DNA of 64,000 bases from Arsenicicoccus sp. oral taxon 190 (GCF_001189535.1 NZ_CP012070.1:2542001-2606000), one strand, 5' to 3'. Counted from the stretch's first letter, positions 15,699 to 24,802 are shown. Numbers and translations: made by a program. The notes: generated from the sequence alone by a model not told the origin.

Positions 15699-18107
15699 AT
15701 GACCGACCAGGACGAGCTGCGCCGCACCGGACGCCACCGCGGCGACGTGGGCGCCTCCGCCCTGCGGGCGGAGCCGGACCCCACCGTCCCGGGGGGCGCC
15801 CCCGCCGCGAGCGCCGTCACGAGCGCTGCGGTCAACGAGCCCACGGTGGCGCTGCCGTCGCCGGCGCGGATGCGGGCGCGGTTCGCCAGGTTCGGCGGGC
15901 GGCAGTCGACCAACCCGGTGCTGGAGCCGATCCTGCGCTCGGTGCGCCTGACCCACCCCAAGGCGGACACCTCGCTCATCGACCGCGCCTACGTCGTGGC
16001 GGAGCGCTGCCACCGCGGGCAGCTGCGCAAGAGCGGTGACCCCTACATCACGCACCCGCTGGCGGTGTCGACGATCCTCGCCGACCTCGGCATGCCGCCC
16101 ACGACGATCGCGGCGGCGCTGCTGCACGACACGGTCGAGGACACCGACTACTCCCTCGACCAGCTGCGGCGCGACTTCGGCGACGAGATCGCCCGCCTCG
16201 TCGACGGCGTGACCAAGCTCGACAAGGTGACCTACGGCGACGCCGCGCAGGCCGAGACCGTCCGCAAGATGGTCGTCGCCATGGCTCGCGACATACGCGT
16301 CCTGGTCATCAAGCTCGCGGACCGGTTGCACAACGCCCGGACCTGGCGTTACGTCTCGGCGTCCTCGGCGCAGAAGAAGGCGCGCGAGACGCTGGAGATC
16401 TACGCGCCGCTGGCGCACCGGCTCGGCATGAACACCATCAAGTGGGAGCTGGAGGACCTGTCCTTCGCGACGCTCTACCCCAAGGTCTACGAGGAGATCG
16501 AGCACCTCGTCGCCGAGCGCGCCCCCGCCCGCGAGGAGTACCTCGCCGGGGTCCGTGAGATCGTGCTGCACGACCTCGGGCAGGCCCGGATCAAGGCGAC
16601 GGTGACCGGCCGCCCCAAGCACTACTACAGCGTCTACCAGAAGATGATCGTGCGGGGGAAGGAGTTCGACGAGATCTACGACCTCGTCGGGGTCCGGGTC
16701 CTCGTGGAGTCGGTGCGCGACTGCTACGCGGCGCTGGGGGCGATGCACGCGCGCTGGACCCCGGTGCCCGGGCGCTTCAAGGACTACATCGCGACGCCGA
16801 AGTTCAACATGTACCAGTCGCTGCACACCACGGTCATCGGCCCCGGCGGCAACCCGGTCGAGATCCAGATCCGCACCCACACGATGCACCGTCGGGCGGA
16901 GTACGGCGTCGCCGCGCACTGGAAGTACAAGGAGGACGCCCCGGGCGCCGTCACCACCAGCGACGAGGGCCAGACCGACATGTCCTGGCTGCGGTCCCTG
17001 GTGGACTGGCAGTCCGAGACGACCGACCCGGGGGAGTTCCTCGACAGCCTGCGCTTCGAGATCAACACCCAGGAGGTCTTCGTCTTCACCCCCAAGGGCG
17101 AGGTCATCGGCCTGCCCGCCGGGTCCACCCCCGTCGACTTCGCGTATGCCGTCCACACCGAGGTCGGCCACCACTGCATCGGCGGCAGGGTCAACGGTCG
17201 CCTCGTGCCGCTCGAGTCGCGGCTCGAGAACGGCGACGTCGTCGAGGTGCTCACCTCCAAGGCGCCCGACGCGGGCCCGAGCCAGGACTGGCTCAACTTC
17301 GTCAAGAGCCCGCGGGCGCGCAACAAGATCCGGGCGTGGTTCTCCAAGGAGCGCCGCGAGGAGGCGGTCGAGTCCGGCAAGGACGCCATCGCCAAGCAGC
17401 TGCGCAAGCAGGGGCTGCCGGCGCAGCGGCTCACCTCGGTGGAGTCGTTGACGGCGCTGGCCCGCGAGCTGCACTACGTCGACATCGCCGGGCTGTATGC
17501 CGCCGTCGGGACGGGCACCGTCTCGGCCCAGCATGTCGTGTCCAAGATGCTCGCCCAGGCCGGGGGCGAGGAGGGCGTCACCGAGGATGCCGCGGAGGCG
17601 GTGTCGCCGTCGCGGCGCACCCGCCGGGTGCGGGCCACCGACCCGGGTGTGGTCGTGGTCGGGACCGACGACGTCTGGGTCAAGCTGGCCAAGTGCTGCA
17701 CCCCGGTGCCCGGCGACGACATCATCGGCTTCGTGACCCGCGGCCACGGCGTGTCGGTGCACCTGCGCGACTGCGTCAACGCCGCCGACCTGATGACCGA
17801 GCCGGAGCGGCTCATCGACGTGCAGTGGGCCCCGACCGCCTCGTCGGTCTTCCTGGCCCAGATCCAGGTGGAGGGCCTGGACCGGTCGCGGCTGCTCTCC
17901 GACGTCACCCGGGTCCTCGCCGACCAGCACGTCAACCTCATCTCCTCCAGCTCCTCGACCACGGCCAACCGTGTCGCGATCTTCAAGTTCACCTTCGAGA
18001 TGGGTGACCCGGCCCACCTCGACCACGTCATGCGCGGGCTCCGCAAGGTGGACGGCGTCTTCGACGTCAGCCGCGTCGGGGGCGCCCGCAAGATGCCGCA
18101 GCAGTAG
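15699..18107 (+). CDS. rel: Bifunctional (p)ppGpp synthetase/hydrolase (long RSH)
   Basis: This stringent-response enzyme both makes and degrades (p)ppGpp in the cytoplasm. Order of domains in 802 residues: a disordered N-terminus of about 70 residues, HD hydrolase with LLHDTVEDTDY, synthetase with GRPKHYYSVYQKM and YQSLHTTVIGP, TGS (FTPKGEVIGLPAGSTPVDFA), a helical/zinc-finger stretch with the Cys pair in AKCCTPVPGDDI, and a C-terminal ACT domain. RFKDY in the synthetase is the RxKD form of bifunctional enzymes rather than the EXDD form of synthetase-only RelA. The intact HD box agrees. Confidence 0.96.
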   Translation: MTDQDELRRTGRHRGDVGASALRAEPDPTVPGGAPAASAVTSAAVNEPTVALPSPARMRARFARFGGRQSTNPVLEPILRSVRLTHPKADTSLIDRAYVVAERCHRGQLRKSGDPYITHPLAVSTILADLGMPPTTIAAALLHDTVEDTDYSLDQLRRDFGDEIARLVDGVTKLDKVTYGDAAQAETVRKMVVAMARDIRVLVIKLADRLHNARTWRYVSASSAQKKARETLEIYAPLAHRLGMNTIKWELEDLSFATLYPKVYEEIEHLVAERAPAREEYLAGVREIVLHDLGQARIKATVTGRPKHYYSVYQKMIVRGKEFDEIYDLVGVRVLVESVRDCYAALGAMHARWTPVPGRFKDYIATPKFNMYQSLHTTVIGPGGNPVEIQIRTHTMHRRAEYGVAAHWKYKEDAPGAVTTSDEGQTDMSWLRSLVDWQSETTDPGEFLDSLRFEINTQEVFVFTPKGEVIGLPAGSTPVDFAYAVHTEVGHHCIGGRVNGRLVPLESRLENGDVVEVLTSKAPDAGPSQDWLNFVKSPRARNKIRAWFSKERREEAVESGKDAIAKQLRKQGLPAQRLTSVESLTALARELHYVDIAGLYAAVGTGTVSAQHVVSKMLAQAGGEEGVTEDAAEAVSPSRRTRRVRATDPGVVVVGTDDVWVKLAKCCTPVPGDDIIGFVTRGHGVSVHLRDCVNAADLMTEPERLIDVQWAPTASSVFLAQIQVEGLDRSRLLSDVTRVLADQHVNLISSSSSTTANRVAIFKFTFEMGDPAHLDHVMRGLRKVDGVFDVSRVGGARKMPQQ

Positions 18108-18118
18108 AAGGAAACCCC

Positions 18119-18829
18119 GTGCGCAGCAACGAGTTCGGTCAACCCATCGGCGACGACGTGTGGGGCTGGCACCCGCGGGCGCTGCCCCGCGACGTGCGGC
18201 TCGTGGGGGAGGAGGTCACCCTGGTCGACCTCACCGACGAGCACGTGCCGAGCCTCTACGAGCTGACCTGCGGGGAGGGCGACGAGGCGCTGTGGACCTA
18301 CCTGTCGGCCGGGCCCTTCCGCACCACGACCGAGCTGGCGGCCTACGTCGGCAAGCTCGCCCACAACCCCACGACGATCCCGCTGGCCATCATCGGCAAC
18401 GAGACCGGCCGCGTCGTCGGGACCGCGTCGTGGCTGCGCGCCGACCGCGTCAACGGCACCATCGAGGTCGGGTCCATCACCTTCTCCCCGCAGATGCAGC
18501 GCCACCGCGGCGGCACCGAGGCGATGTACCTCATGGCCCGGCACGCCATCGACGAGCTGGGCTACCGCCGCTACGAGTGGAAGTGCGACGACCTCAACGA
18601 CGCGTCGCGGCGCGCGGCGGTGCGCTACGGCTTCACCTACGAGGGCACCTTCCGCAACGCCGTGGTCTACAAGGGCCGCAACCGCGACACCGCGTGGTAC
18701 GCCATGACCGACGAGGAGTGGCGGCGGCTGCGTCCGGCATACGAGCAGTGGCTGTCCGCGGGCAACTTCGACGCCGAGGGGCGCCAGCGGACCCGCCTGT
18801 CCGAGCTGACCGCGGCTGCGCTGGCCTGA
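18119..18829 (+). CDS. GNAT-family N-acetyltransferase (RimJ/RimL-like)
   Basis: 236 residues. The fold is recognisable from VRLVGEEVTLVDLTDEHV, IEVGSITFSPQMQRHRGGTE (acetyl-CoA pyrophosphate loop region), YRRYEWKCDDLNDASRRAA and RYGFTYEGTFRNA, the standard RimJ/RimL sequence of motifs. Such enzymes acetylate N-terminal amines or small molecules; the substrate here is unknown. AAGGAAA precedes GTG 18119. It is 11 bases after rel and may be read through with it; the next gene is convergent. Confidence 0.85.
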   Translation: MRSNEFGQPIGDDVWGWHPRALPRDVRLVGEEVTLVDLTDEHVPSLYELTCGEGDEALWTYLSAGPFRTTTELAAYVGKLAHNPTTIPLAIIGNETGRVVGTASWLRADRVNGTIEVGSITFSPQMQRHRGGTEAMYLMARHAIDELGYRRYEWKCDDLNDASRRAAVRYGFTYEGTFRNAVVYKGRNRDTAWYAMTDEEWRRLRPAYEQWLSAGNFDAEGRQRTRLSELTAAALA

Positions 18830-18838
18830 CCCGCGGGG

Positions 18839-19579
18839 TCAGTGCCGGGGGAGCGGCTTGCGTCTCGCGACGAGCAGCCCGGTGGCGACGAGGGCCGCCG
18901 CGAGCGTCAGGGCGACCACGGCGGGCCGCCAGGGCAGCGCGTCGAGCAGGCCCGCCGGGGCCGCGGTCGGCACCCAGGGGCGCAGCGCGGGCACCGTGCC
19001 GAGCAGCGGCACCAGCACCATGAATGTCCCTGCCACGCAGGCGAACCCGGCCAGCACGCTGCGGCTCAGGACCGCCGCCACGAGCGCCCCTGCGCAGGCG
19101 AGGGTGAGGAAGGCCGCCCCCGCGGCCCAGCACCGGGCCAGGGCGGCCGGGCCGACCGGGGCGATGAGCACGGCCGTCTCGTATGCCGCCGCGCCGAGCC
19201 CCAGCGTGAACGCCGCGACCGCCGCGGCCGCGTTGACGACGAGGCGCGGGACGAGCTGGGCCACGAGGCTCGAGCGGGTGCGGTAGTAGACCGAGAGGGA
19301 GTAGCGGGCGTCGACGGCGCACGCGGCGACCGTGATGCCGGCCGCGACGAGCATCCCGAGGCCCCCCGCCTGGCCGAGATAGGCCGGCAGGGCCTGCTCG
19401 ACGCTCGGGGGCGGCAGCTGGACCCGCGCGCCGCCGCTGCCGCCCATCCGCTCGAGGAGCTGCGGGCCGAAGCGCACGAAGACCGGTTGGGCGAGGCCGA
19501 GGAAGGTGAAGACCACCAGCAGGCTCACCAGCCGGGGGGTGCGGACGAGCCGGAGCCACTCCACGCGCCAGACGCTCAT
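18839..19579 (-). CDS. ABC transporter permease subunit (YtrC/D-like)
   Basis: 246 residues with about six hydrophobic segments and few charges. It opens with MSVWRVEWLRLVRTPRLVSL, a typical start for ABC-2 permeases, and ends in a short basic tail. It is the last gene of a minus-strand five-gene operon and overlaps the upstream ATPase gene by 4 bases (ATGA). It probably forms the membrane part of an exporter with that ATPase. The substrate is unknown; in Bacillus the related ytr operon responds to cell-wall antibiotics. Confidence 0.8.
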   Translation of the reverse strand: MSVWRVEWLRLVRTPRLVSLLVVFTFLGLAQPVFVRFGPQLLERMGGSGGARVQLPPPSVEQALPAYLGQAGGLGMLVAAGITVAACAVDARYSLSVYYRTRSSLVAQLVPRLVVNAAAAVAAFTLGLGAAAYETAVLIAPVGPAALARCWAAGAAFLTLACAGALVAAVLSRSVLAGFACVAGTFMVLVPLLGTVPALRPWVPTAAPAGLLDALPWRPAVVALTLAAALVATGLLVARRKPLPRH

Positions 19580-20490
19580 CGGGCACCTGCCTCTCGACGG
19601 TCATCGTCGGCGAGGAGGGCCACGAACGCCCCGTCCAGGTCGCTCGCCTGCATCACGCTGGACACGACCGGCACCCGCGCCTCGGCGAGCGCTCGAGACA
19701 GGTCGCGCAGCCCCGCGTCCACGTCGGCGTAGGTCACGGCGACCCCCACCGGGCCGTCCGGTGCCGCGCCCGTGACACCAGGCGCGCCGCGGAGGGCTCC
19801 CAGGAGGTGGGCCGCCGCCTCGCTCGAGGTGGTGCGCACCTGCCAGGTCGGCCGCAGCTGGGAGCCGAGCAGGTCCACCAACGTGCCCTGCCAGCGCAGC
19901 CGACCCTCGTGCAGGATCGCGACCGTGTCGGCGACCTGCTCGACGGCCGCCAGCGAGTGGCTCGAGATCAGCACGGTGCGGTCGCGGCCGAGCTCACGGA
20001 CCAGGGCCAGCACGTCCGCCTGCCCGAAGGGGTCCAGGGCGGAGGTGGGTTCGTCCAGCACCAGCACGGGCGCGCCGGTGACGATGGTGGCGGCGAGGCC
20101 GAGGCGCTGCGTCATACCGCGGGAGAAGGCACCCACGCGACGACCGGCCGCGCTCCCCAGACCGCACCGGTCGAGCACCTCGCGGTCCTGCTCACGATCG
20201 CCCTCGGCGCGCGAGAGGGTGCGGGACTGGGCGACGACCTCGGTTGCGGTGAGCCAGGGTTCGTGCTCGGGGGTGTCGGGGCAGTAGGCGATGCGACCGC
20301 CGCTCTCGATGGTCCCGGTGTGCGCGCGGACGAGGCCGGTGAGGAGGCTGAAGAGCGTCGTCTTGCCCGCGCCGTTGGGGCCGATCAGGGCGTGGACACC
20401 ACCCTCGGGGACGCGCAGGTCGACGTCGTGCAGCCCGACCCCGCCGCCGAAGTCGATGCCGAGCCGCTCGGTGCGCACGGCGAGGGTCAC
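19576..20490 (-). CDS. ABC transporter ATP-binding protein
   Basis: 304 residues from GTG 20490, whose GTGA overlaps the stop of the preceding small gene. Walker A is LIGPNGAGKTT, the signature is AFSRGMTQRLGLA (the FSRGMxQR form common in ABC-2 exporters), and Walker B is VLVLDEPTSALDP, followed by the switch histidine in ISSHSLAAVEQ. The C-terminal 100 residues form an accessory domain. It pairs with the permease downstream and lies under the GntR regulator at the head of the operon. Confidence 0.9.
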   Translation of the reverse strand: MTLAVRTERLGIDFGGGVGLHDVDLRVPEGGVHALIGPNGAGKTTLFSLLTGLVRAHTGTIESGGRIAYCPDTPEHEPWLTATEVVAQSRTLSRAEGDREQDREVLDRCGLGSAAGRRVGAFSRGMTQRLGLAATIVTGAPVLVLDEPTSALDPFGQADVLALVRELGRDRTVLISSHSLAAVEQVADTVAILHEGRLRWQGTLVDLLGSQLRPTWQVRTTSSEAAAHLLGALRGAPGVTGAAPDGPVGVAVTYADVDAGLRDLSRALAEARVPVVSSVMQASDLDGAFVALLADDDRREAGAR

Positions 20491-20684
20491 GGCCGGTGCT
20501 CCCGGCCGAGGAGCAGGTAGGCGAGGACGCCGGCCGGGAAGGACGCCAGGCACAGCACCGCCCACGCCCACCGGGGGAGGTATCTGGTGCTCGGGCTGCG
20601 GGCGATGTCCACCAGGCACCACACGACCAGCCCGAGGGCGAGCGCCGCGAGGGGTGCGAGGGCGAGAGCGGTCTGGGTGCTCAT
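20487..20684 (-). CDS. Small membrane protein with PLDc_N-type domain
   Basis: 65 residues forming two membrane helices. The pattern ALGLVVWCLVDIARSPSTRY then PRWAWAVLCLASFPAGVLAYLLLGR matches the phospholipase D-nuclease N-terminal (PLDc_N) domain often found alone beside GntR/ABC modules. GGAGG lies just before the start on the minus strand. It overlaps the ATPase gene by 4 bases. It carries no catalytic residues; a structural or sensory role is guessed. Confidence 0.75.
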   Translation of the reverse strand: MSTQTALALAPLAALALGLVVWCLVDIARSPSTRYLPRWAWAVLCLASFPAGVLAYLLLGREHRP

Positions 20685-20699
20685 GCTGGCCTCCTGGGG

Positions 20700-21707
20700 T
20701 CAGACGCGGTGGGCGAGCTGGTCGAGCAGGGCGGCGCCGGTGTCGGCGTCGTCGACGGTGACGGTCAGGCGGCGGCCGGAGCGGCGGGTGACCCGCAGGG
20801 CGGAGCCGCCCCGCATGACCACGCCGAAGCCGTGGCCGGGGGCGATGCGGAAGCCCCCCCAGCCGCCATACTCCGCGGGGTTGACCTGCACGACCTCGGC
20901 GCCGGTCACGTCCTCCAGCGGGACCCGACCGCGCGGCAGGCCGAGCGGGGTGCGCCAGGTGAGGCCGCGCGCGTCGACCGTGACGCGGACGGAGGTGCAG
21001 GCGACGGCGAGGACGGCGATCAGCAGCGGCAGCCACAGCATGGTCCAGCGGCTCTGCAGGAGGAGCGTGACGGTGGAGACGACGACCGCGGCGGCGAGCA
21101 CCCCACGCGCCCAGCCGGGGGCGACGCCGCGTGCCGTCCAGACCGCGACGGCGCCGGGCGCCAGCGGCAGCCGCCGCAACGGGCCGGTGGGGCGGTCCAG
21201 CCGCGGTCGTGCGGGGGCGACCCAGGCGGCGACGGCGCCGAGCGCGACCCCGGCGAGGACGCTGGGCTCGAGTGCGGCGGCGGGGAGCCGCGCCTGCCAG
21301 GCGTCGGTGAGGTCCAGGTGCGCGTGCAGCAGGATCACGTAGCCGCAGGTGAGGCCGGCGGTCAGCCCGACCAGCGACCCGACGTAGAGCCGGCTGGCGG
21401 TCCGGGGTGCCCATCGCGACGCGATCACGGCGAGGAAGGCGGCGGGCGGGACGACCAGGCCCAGCAGGGAGCTGACGACGGCCGCGGCGCGGGGCCGGAC
21501 CGCCTGGGCGGCGCCGTCGGTGGCGAACTGGTGGGCGAGGTCGCCCGGCAGGCGCGACCACCACAGCACCGTGACGACCGCGACCGTGGCCCAGCAGAGG
21601 ACGAGGGCCACGGAGGCGACGGTCAGCTGGCCGCGCCGGGCCCGGGCGTCCTGCTGAAGGGCGGCACGGTCTGCTCCAGCGTGGTCGGCTTCGGGGACGC
21701 GCGTCAC
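20700..21707 (-). CDS. DUF1648-type integral membrane protein with C-terminal PH-like domain
   Basis: 335 residues. TM1 is followed by WSRLPGDLAHQFATDGAAQAV, the DUF1648 pattern (P-x-H/Q-x-x-x-x-G). Several further membrane helices follow, then a soluble part, TSVRVTVDARGLTWRTPLG and VPLEDVTGAEVVQVNPAEYG, resembling bacterial PH domains. It starts 4 bases inside the GntR stop (ATGA). Such proteins recur next to YtrA-type regulators; function unknown. Confidence 0.75.
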   Translation of the reverse strand: MTRVPEADHAGADRAALQQDARARRGQLTVASVALVLCWATVAVVTVLWWSRLPGDLAHQFATDGAAQAVRPRAAAVVSSLLGLVVPPAAFLAVIASRWAPRTASRLYVGSLVGLTAGLTCGYVILLHAHLDLTDAWQARLPAAALEPSVLAGVALGAVAAWVAPARPRLDRPTGPLRRLPLAPGAVAVWTARGVAPGWARGVLAAAVVVSTVTLLLQSRWTMLWLPLLIAVLAVACTSVRVTVDARGLTWRTPLGLPRGRVPLEDVTGAEVVQVNPAEYGGWGGFRIAPGHGFGVVMRGGSALRVTRRSGRRLTVTVDDADTGAALLDQLAHRV

Positions 21708-22057
21708 GACGATGCCTCCTGGTCGAGCGCGGCGTGGATCTGGGGGAGGGTGAGGCCGTGCCGGCGGGCCACCTCGAGCAGCCGACGTGCGGCCTGCTCG
21801 ATCTCGTGGCTGTCGAGGCCCTTGGCGGTGACGACGGCACCCCGCCCACGTCGCAGCTCGATGGCCCCCTCGTCGCGCAGCGTGGTGTAGGCCCGCAGGA
21901 CGGTGTGCATGTTGATGCCCAGGCTGGCGGCAAGGTCGCGGGCGCCGGGCAGCTTGTCGCCCGGGCCCACGTCACCGCGCAGGATGGCGCCCCGGACCTG
22001 CGCCACGAGCTGCCCGTAGAGCGGCTCGGTCGACTCGGGGTCTATGGTGATCAACAT
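21704..22057 (-). CDS. GntR-family transcriptional regulator, YtrA subfamily
   Basis: 117 residues: a winged helix (PLYGQLVAQVRGAILRGDV, then LPGARDLAASLGINMHTVLR as the recognition helix) and only a short helical C-terminus instead of an effector domain, which defines the YtrA subfamily. It heads the minus-strand operon of membrane protein, PLDc_N protein and ABC exporter. It probably represses its own promoter, where two TTCTAGA-centred palindromes are visible. The start has a TAGATT box 6 bases upstream, so the mRNA is probably leaderless. Confidence 0.9.
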   Translation of the reverse strand: MLITIDPESTEPLYGQLVAQVRGAILRGDVGPGDKLPGARDLAASLGINMHTVLRAYTTLRDEGAIELRRGRGAVVTAKGLDSHEIEQAARRLLEVARRHGLTLPQIHAALDQEASS

Positions 22058-22063
22058 GCCAAC

Positions 22064-22110
22064 AATCTAGTTGTTCTAGAGCAACTCGAACAAAATAGTT
22101 CTAGAACTTT
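22064..22110 (-). promoter_or_regulatory. Promoter and double operator of the GntR/ABC operon
   Basis: On the minus strand a -10 box TAGATT (22064-22069) ends 6 bases before the ATG, with TTGTTC 18 bases further upstream as the -35. Two related palindromes are present. GTTGTTCTAGAGCAAC (22070-22085, one mismatch) lies in the spacer and AGTTCTAGAACT (22097-22108, perfect) lies just upstream. Both share the centre TTCTAGA and are strikingly AT-rich here. They are the obvious binding sites for the YtrA-type repressor. Confidence 0.75.
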
Positions 22111-22255
22111 TGTCGGGGGCGCCGTCGGGCAGGCTGCGAGGGCGTATGCCGCAGGGCCCGCCCCTCGCGGGTGCGGGCCCTGCGCCGGTGTCGGCCTGGG
22201 TTCGACACGTCCGCCTGGGGTGCGAACCCAGGCGGAGGTGACTACCTGAGGGAGG

Positions 22256-23965
22256 TCAGGACTGGGCCTTGTGGACCATCTCGAGCAGCGCCCGGCGGGA
22301 GGCGAGGGACTCCTCGGCGGCCTTGATCTTCTTCTCGTCGCCGGAGGCCCTGGCCTTGTCGAGGGCCTTGTTCTCCTTCTCCAGGGCCCGCTCGATCTGC
22401 TCGGCGAAGGCGGTGGCGCGGTGGTTGACCTCCGGGTTGGACTTCTTCCACCGGGCGTCCTCGGCGTCCCGCACGGTCTGCTCGACCTTGCGCAGCTCGC
22501 CCTCGATGCGCCCCATCTCCGAGCGGGGGACCTTGCCGGCGGCGTCCCACTTGTCCTGGATGGTGCGCAGCTGGGCCTTGGTCGCCTGCAGGTCCTTGAT
22601 CGGCAGCAGCGCCTTGGCCTCGGTGAGCAGCCCCTCCTTGACCTCCAGGTTGGCGCGGAACTCCTTGTCCTCCTCGGCCGCGATCTCGTCCTTGGCGTTG
22701 AAGAAGGAGTCCTGCGCCGCCTTGAACCGGGCCCACAGCGCGTCGTCGTCCTTGCGCCCCGCGCGGCCCGCGCGACGCCACTGGTCCATGAGCCGCTTGA
22801 ACGCGCCCGCGGTGGAGCCCCACTCCTTGCTGGTCGCGAGCTTCTCGGCCTCGGCGACGAGCTTCTCCTTGGCCTCCTTGGCGTCGGACTGGGTGGACTC
22901 CAGCTCGGCGAAGTAGACCCGCCGGGCCTTGTCGAAGGAGTTGCGGGCGGCGGAGAAGCGCTGCCACAGGGAGTTCTCGGACTCGCGGTCGAGCTTGGCG
23001 GAGGAGCGCTGGTGCTTCTTCCAGTCCTCGAGGAGCTCGCGGATGCGCGCGCCCGAGGCCTTCCACTGCGTCTTGGCGGGGTCCTGGGCGGCGATCTGCT
23101 CGGCCTCGGCGACGATCGCCTCCCGCTCCGCGCGGGCCTGCTCGCGGGCGGCGGCCCGCTCGGTCGCCTCCACCTGCTTGCGGGCCTCGATCGCGGTGGC
23201 GATGGACTCCACCTTGGCGTCCAGCTCGGGCAGGTCGCCGACGACGTTGGCCTCGCCGATGTGCTCGCGCAGCGTGCCGAGGTCGTCGGACGCCTCCTTG
23301 GCGGACAGGCCCGTCTGCAGCACGCGGTGGTAGAGCAGGTCCGCGGCGGCCCACATCTCGTCGTACTTGCGCGCGAAGTAGGCCAGCGCCTCCTCGGCGG
23401 ACGCCCCGGGGTAGGAACCCACGGGCTTCTCGCCGTCGGGGGTGCGCACGTAGACCGTGCCGTCCTCGGCCACGCGGCCGAAGCTCGCGGCGTTGCTCGG
23501 CGGCGCGGGGGTCGGGGCGGGTGCGGCGGCGGCCGGGGTGGCCGCCGGGCGCGCCGGGGGCCGGGGCATCGAGGCGGGCGTGGGTCGCGCGGCCGGCGGC
23601 GTGGGCCGGGCCGGCTCGGTGACGGGCTCGCTCGTCTCTGGGGCGTCGGCCGTGGGCTCGCTCGCCGCGGGCTCGCCTGTCTCCGGCTCGCTCGTCTCCG
23701 GTTCAGGGGTGGCGGGCTCGCTCGTCTCCGGCTCAGGAGTGGTGGGCTCGTCGGTCGTCACGCCCTCGCTCACGGACGTGGTCGCGGCGGGCTCGGCCTG
23801 CGCTCCCTCGCTGGTGGAGGTCTCGGCCGGCTGGTCGCCCGAGGTGGTCGGCTCGACCCCGGTCTCGGCGGGGGCCGCCTGGGGGGCCTCGGCCGACACC
23901 GCGGCGTCGGCCTCGGTGTCGACGGACGGGGTGGTCGGCTGCTCAGGCTGGTTGGACACGGTCAT
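22256..23965 (-). CDS. DUF349 repeat protein with acidic low-complexity N-terminus
   Basis: 569 residues. The first 165 are disordered and made of repeated short blocks rich in Thr, Ser, Glu and Pro (TSEPATPEPETSEPETGEP). The rest is almost wholly helical and contains several DUF349 units, seen as WKASGARIRELLEDWKKHQR, LWQRFSAARNSFDKARRVYF and LWARFKAAQDSFFNAKDE. ATG 23965 overlaps the stop of the upstream isomerase gene (ATGA), so both form one operon. DUF349 proteins are common between rel and hisS in this group; the function is unknown, and the coiled-coil nature suggests scaffolding. Confidence 0.88.
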   Translation of the reverse strand: MTVSNQPEQPTTPSVDTEADAAVSAEAPQAAPAETGVEPTTSGDQPAETSTSEGAQAEPAATTSVSEGVTTDEPTTPEPETSEPATPEPETSEPETGEPAASEPTADAPETSEPVTEPARPTPPAARPTPASMPRPPARPAATPAAAAPAPTPAPPSNAASFGRVAEDGTVYVRTPDGEKPVGSYPGASAEEALAYFARKYDEMWAAADLLYHRVLQTGLSAKEASDDLGTLREHIGEANVVGDLPELDAKVESIATAIEARKQVEATERAAAREQARAEREAIVAEAEQIAAQDPAKTQWKASGARIRELLEDWKKHQRSSAKLDRESENSLWQRFSAARNSFDKARRVYFAELESTQSDAKEAKEKLVAEAEKLATSKEWGSTAGAFKRLMDQWRRAGRAGRKDDDALWARFKAAQDSFFNAKDEIAAEEDKEFRANLEVKEGLLTEAKALLPIKDLQATKAQLRTIQDKWDAAGKVPRSEMGRIEGELRKVEQTVRDAEDARWKKSNPEVNHRATAFAEQIERALEKENKALDKARASGDEKKIKAAEESLASRRALLEMVHKAQS

Positions 23966-24795
23966 GCCTTCTTCTCTGTGACGGAGACCTTGAGGATGCT
24001 GATCGCGGTCTTCGGATGGCCGTCGCCGGGCCCGTTGGAGTCGTCGGACCCTGCGGCGGCGATGCGGTCCACCATATCCAGACCGGCGGTGACCTTGCCG
24101 AAGATCGTGTAGCCGCCGCCCTGCGTCGGCAGCTGGGTGTCCCGGTAGACCACGAAGAACTGGCCGCCGTTGCTCTGCGGGTCCTGGGTGCGGGCCATCG
24201 CCAACGTGCCGCGGGGGTAGACCCCGTCCGCAGGCGCGTGCTCGATGCCGAAGCCGTAGCCCGGGCCGCCCGAGCCGGTCCCCGTGGGGTCGCCGCACTG
24301 CAGCACGTAGATGCCGGAGGCGGTCAGCCGGTGGCACGGGCTCGGCGCCCAGTAGCCCTCCCGCGCGAGGTGCAGGAAGGACGCCACGGTCTGCGGGGCC
24401 GTGCGGCCGTCCAGCTCCACGGTGATCGGTCCGCAGGTCGTCTCGAGGGTGGCGACCCAGAACTTGCCCGCGGCGGTCGCGCGGTCCGGGACGGTCCCGA
24501 AGGTCTTGGGGGTCGCCTGCGGCGCCGGGGCGGGGGTGCAGTGCAGCCCCGCGGCGGTGCCCGTGCTTGCGGGAGGTCCTGCGGAGGCCGAGGAGCGGGC
24601 GTCCGGCATACGGGCATCGTCCTTGCCGCGCATCGCCAGGGCGACCCCGGTGACCAGGGCGAGCACGATCGCCACCGTCGCGACCACCGCGAGCAGCTGC
24701 CGGCGGCGTGCCGCCCGTTGCGCCTTGGCGACCCGCGCCGCCTGGACCTTCTCGTGGCGGCGCCGTGCGCGGGCCCGCTCCTGCTCTCTCGTCAC
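23962..24795 (-). CDS. Membrane-anchored peptidyl-prolyl cis-trans isomerase (cyclophilin type)
   Basis: 277 residues: a basic cytoplasmic N-terminus, one membrane helix (LLAVVATVAIVLALVTGVALAM), a Ser/Ala/Pro linker and an extracellular cyclophilin domain. Family segments are VASFLHLAREGYWAPSPCHR, VLQCGDPTGTGSGGPGYGF, RGTLAMART and GGQFFVV. It probably helps fold exported proteins. GTG 24795 is chosen because a TACACT box ends 7 bases upstream; GTG 24801 is the alternative. It is divergent from the hydrolase gene at 24834. Confidence 0.9.
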   Translation of the reverse strand: MTREQERARARRRHEKVQAARVAKAQRAARRRQLLAVVATVAIVLALVTGVALAMRGKDDARMPDARSSASAGPPASTGTAAGLHCTPAPAPQATPKTFGTVPDRATAAGKFWVATLETTCGPITVELDGRTAPQTVASFLHLAREGYWAPSPCHRLTASGIYVLQCGDPTGTGSGGPGYGFGIEHAPADGVYPRGTLAMARTQDPQSNGGQFFVVYRDTQLPTQGGGYTIFGKVTAGLDMVDRIAAAGSDDSNGPGDGHPKTAISILKVSVTEKKA

Positions 24796-24802
24796 CCGCA
24801 CG

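Noticed and set aside
15243..18026. Large antisense frames under apt and rel
   Set aside because: They encode Arg/His/Asp-rich composition typical of reversed GC-rich genes and lack motifs; the plus-strand genes are certain.
22080..22105. LexA-type SOS box near TCGAAC in the GntR promoter
   Set aside because: Spacing between CGAAC and GTTC is 6 rather than 4 bases, and the TTCTAGA palindromes explain the sequence better.
22271..24112. Long plus-strand frame rich in Leu, Gly and Val opposite the DUF349 gene
   Set aside because: Its composition is the mirror of Lys/Glu/Ala codons on the other strand and it has no start signal or known motif; the minus-strand gene shows real domains.
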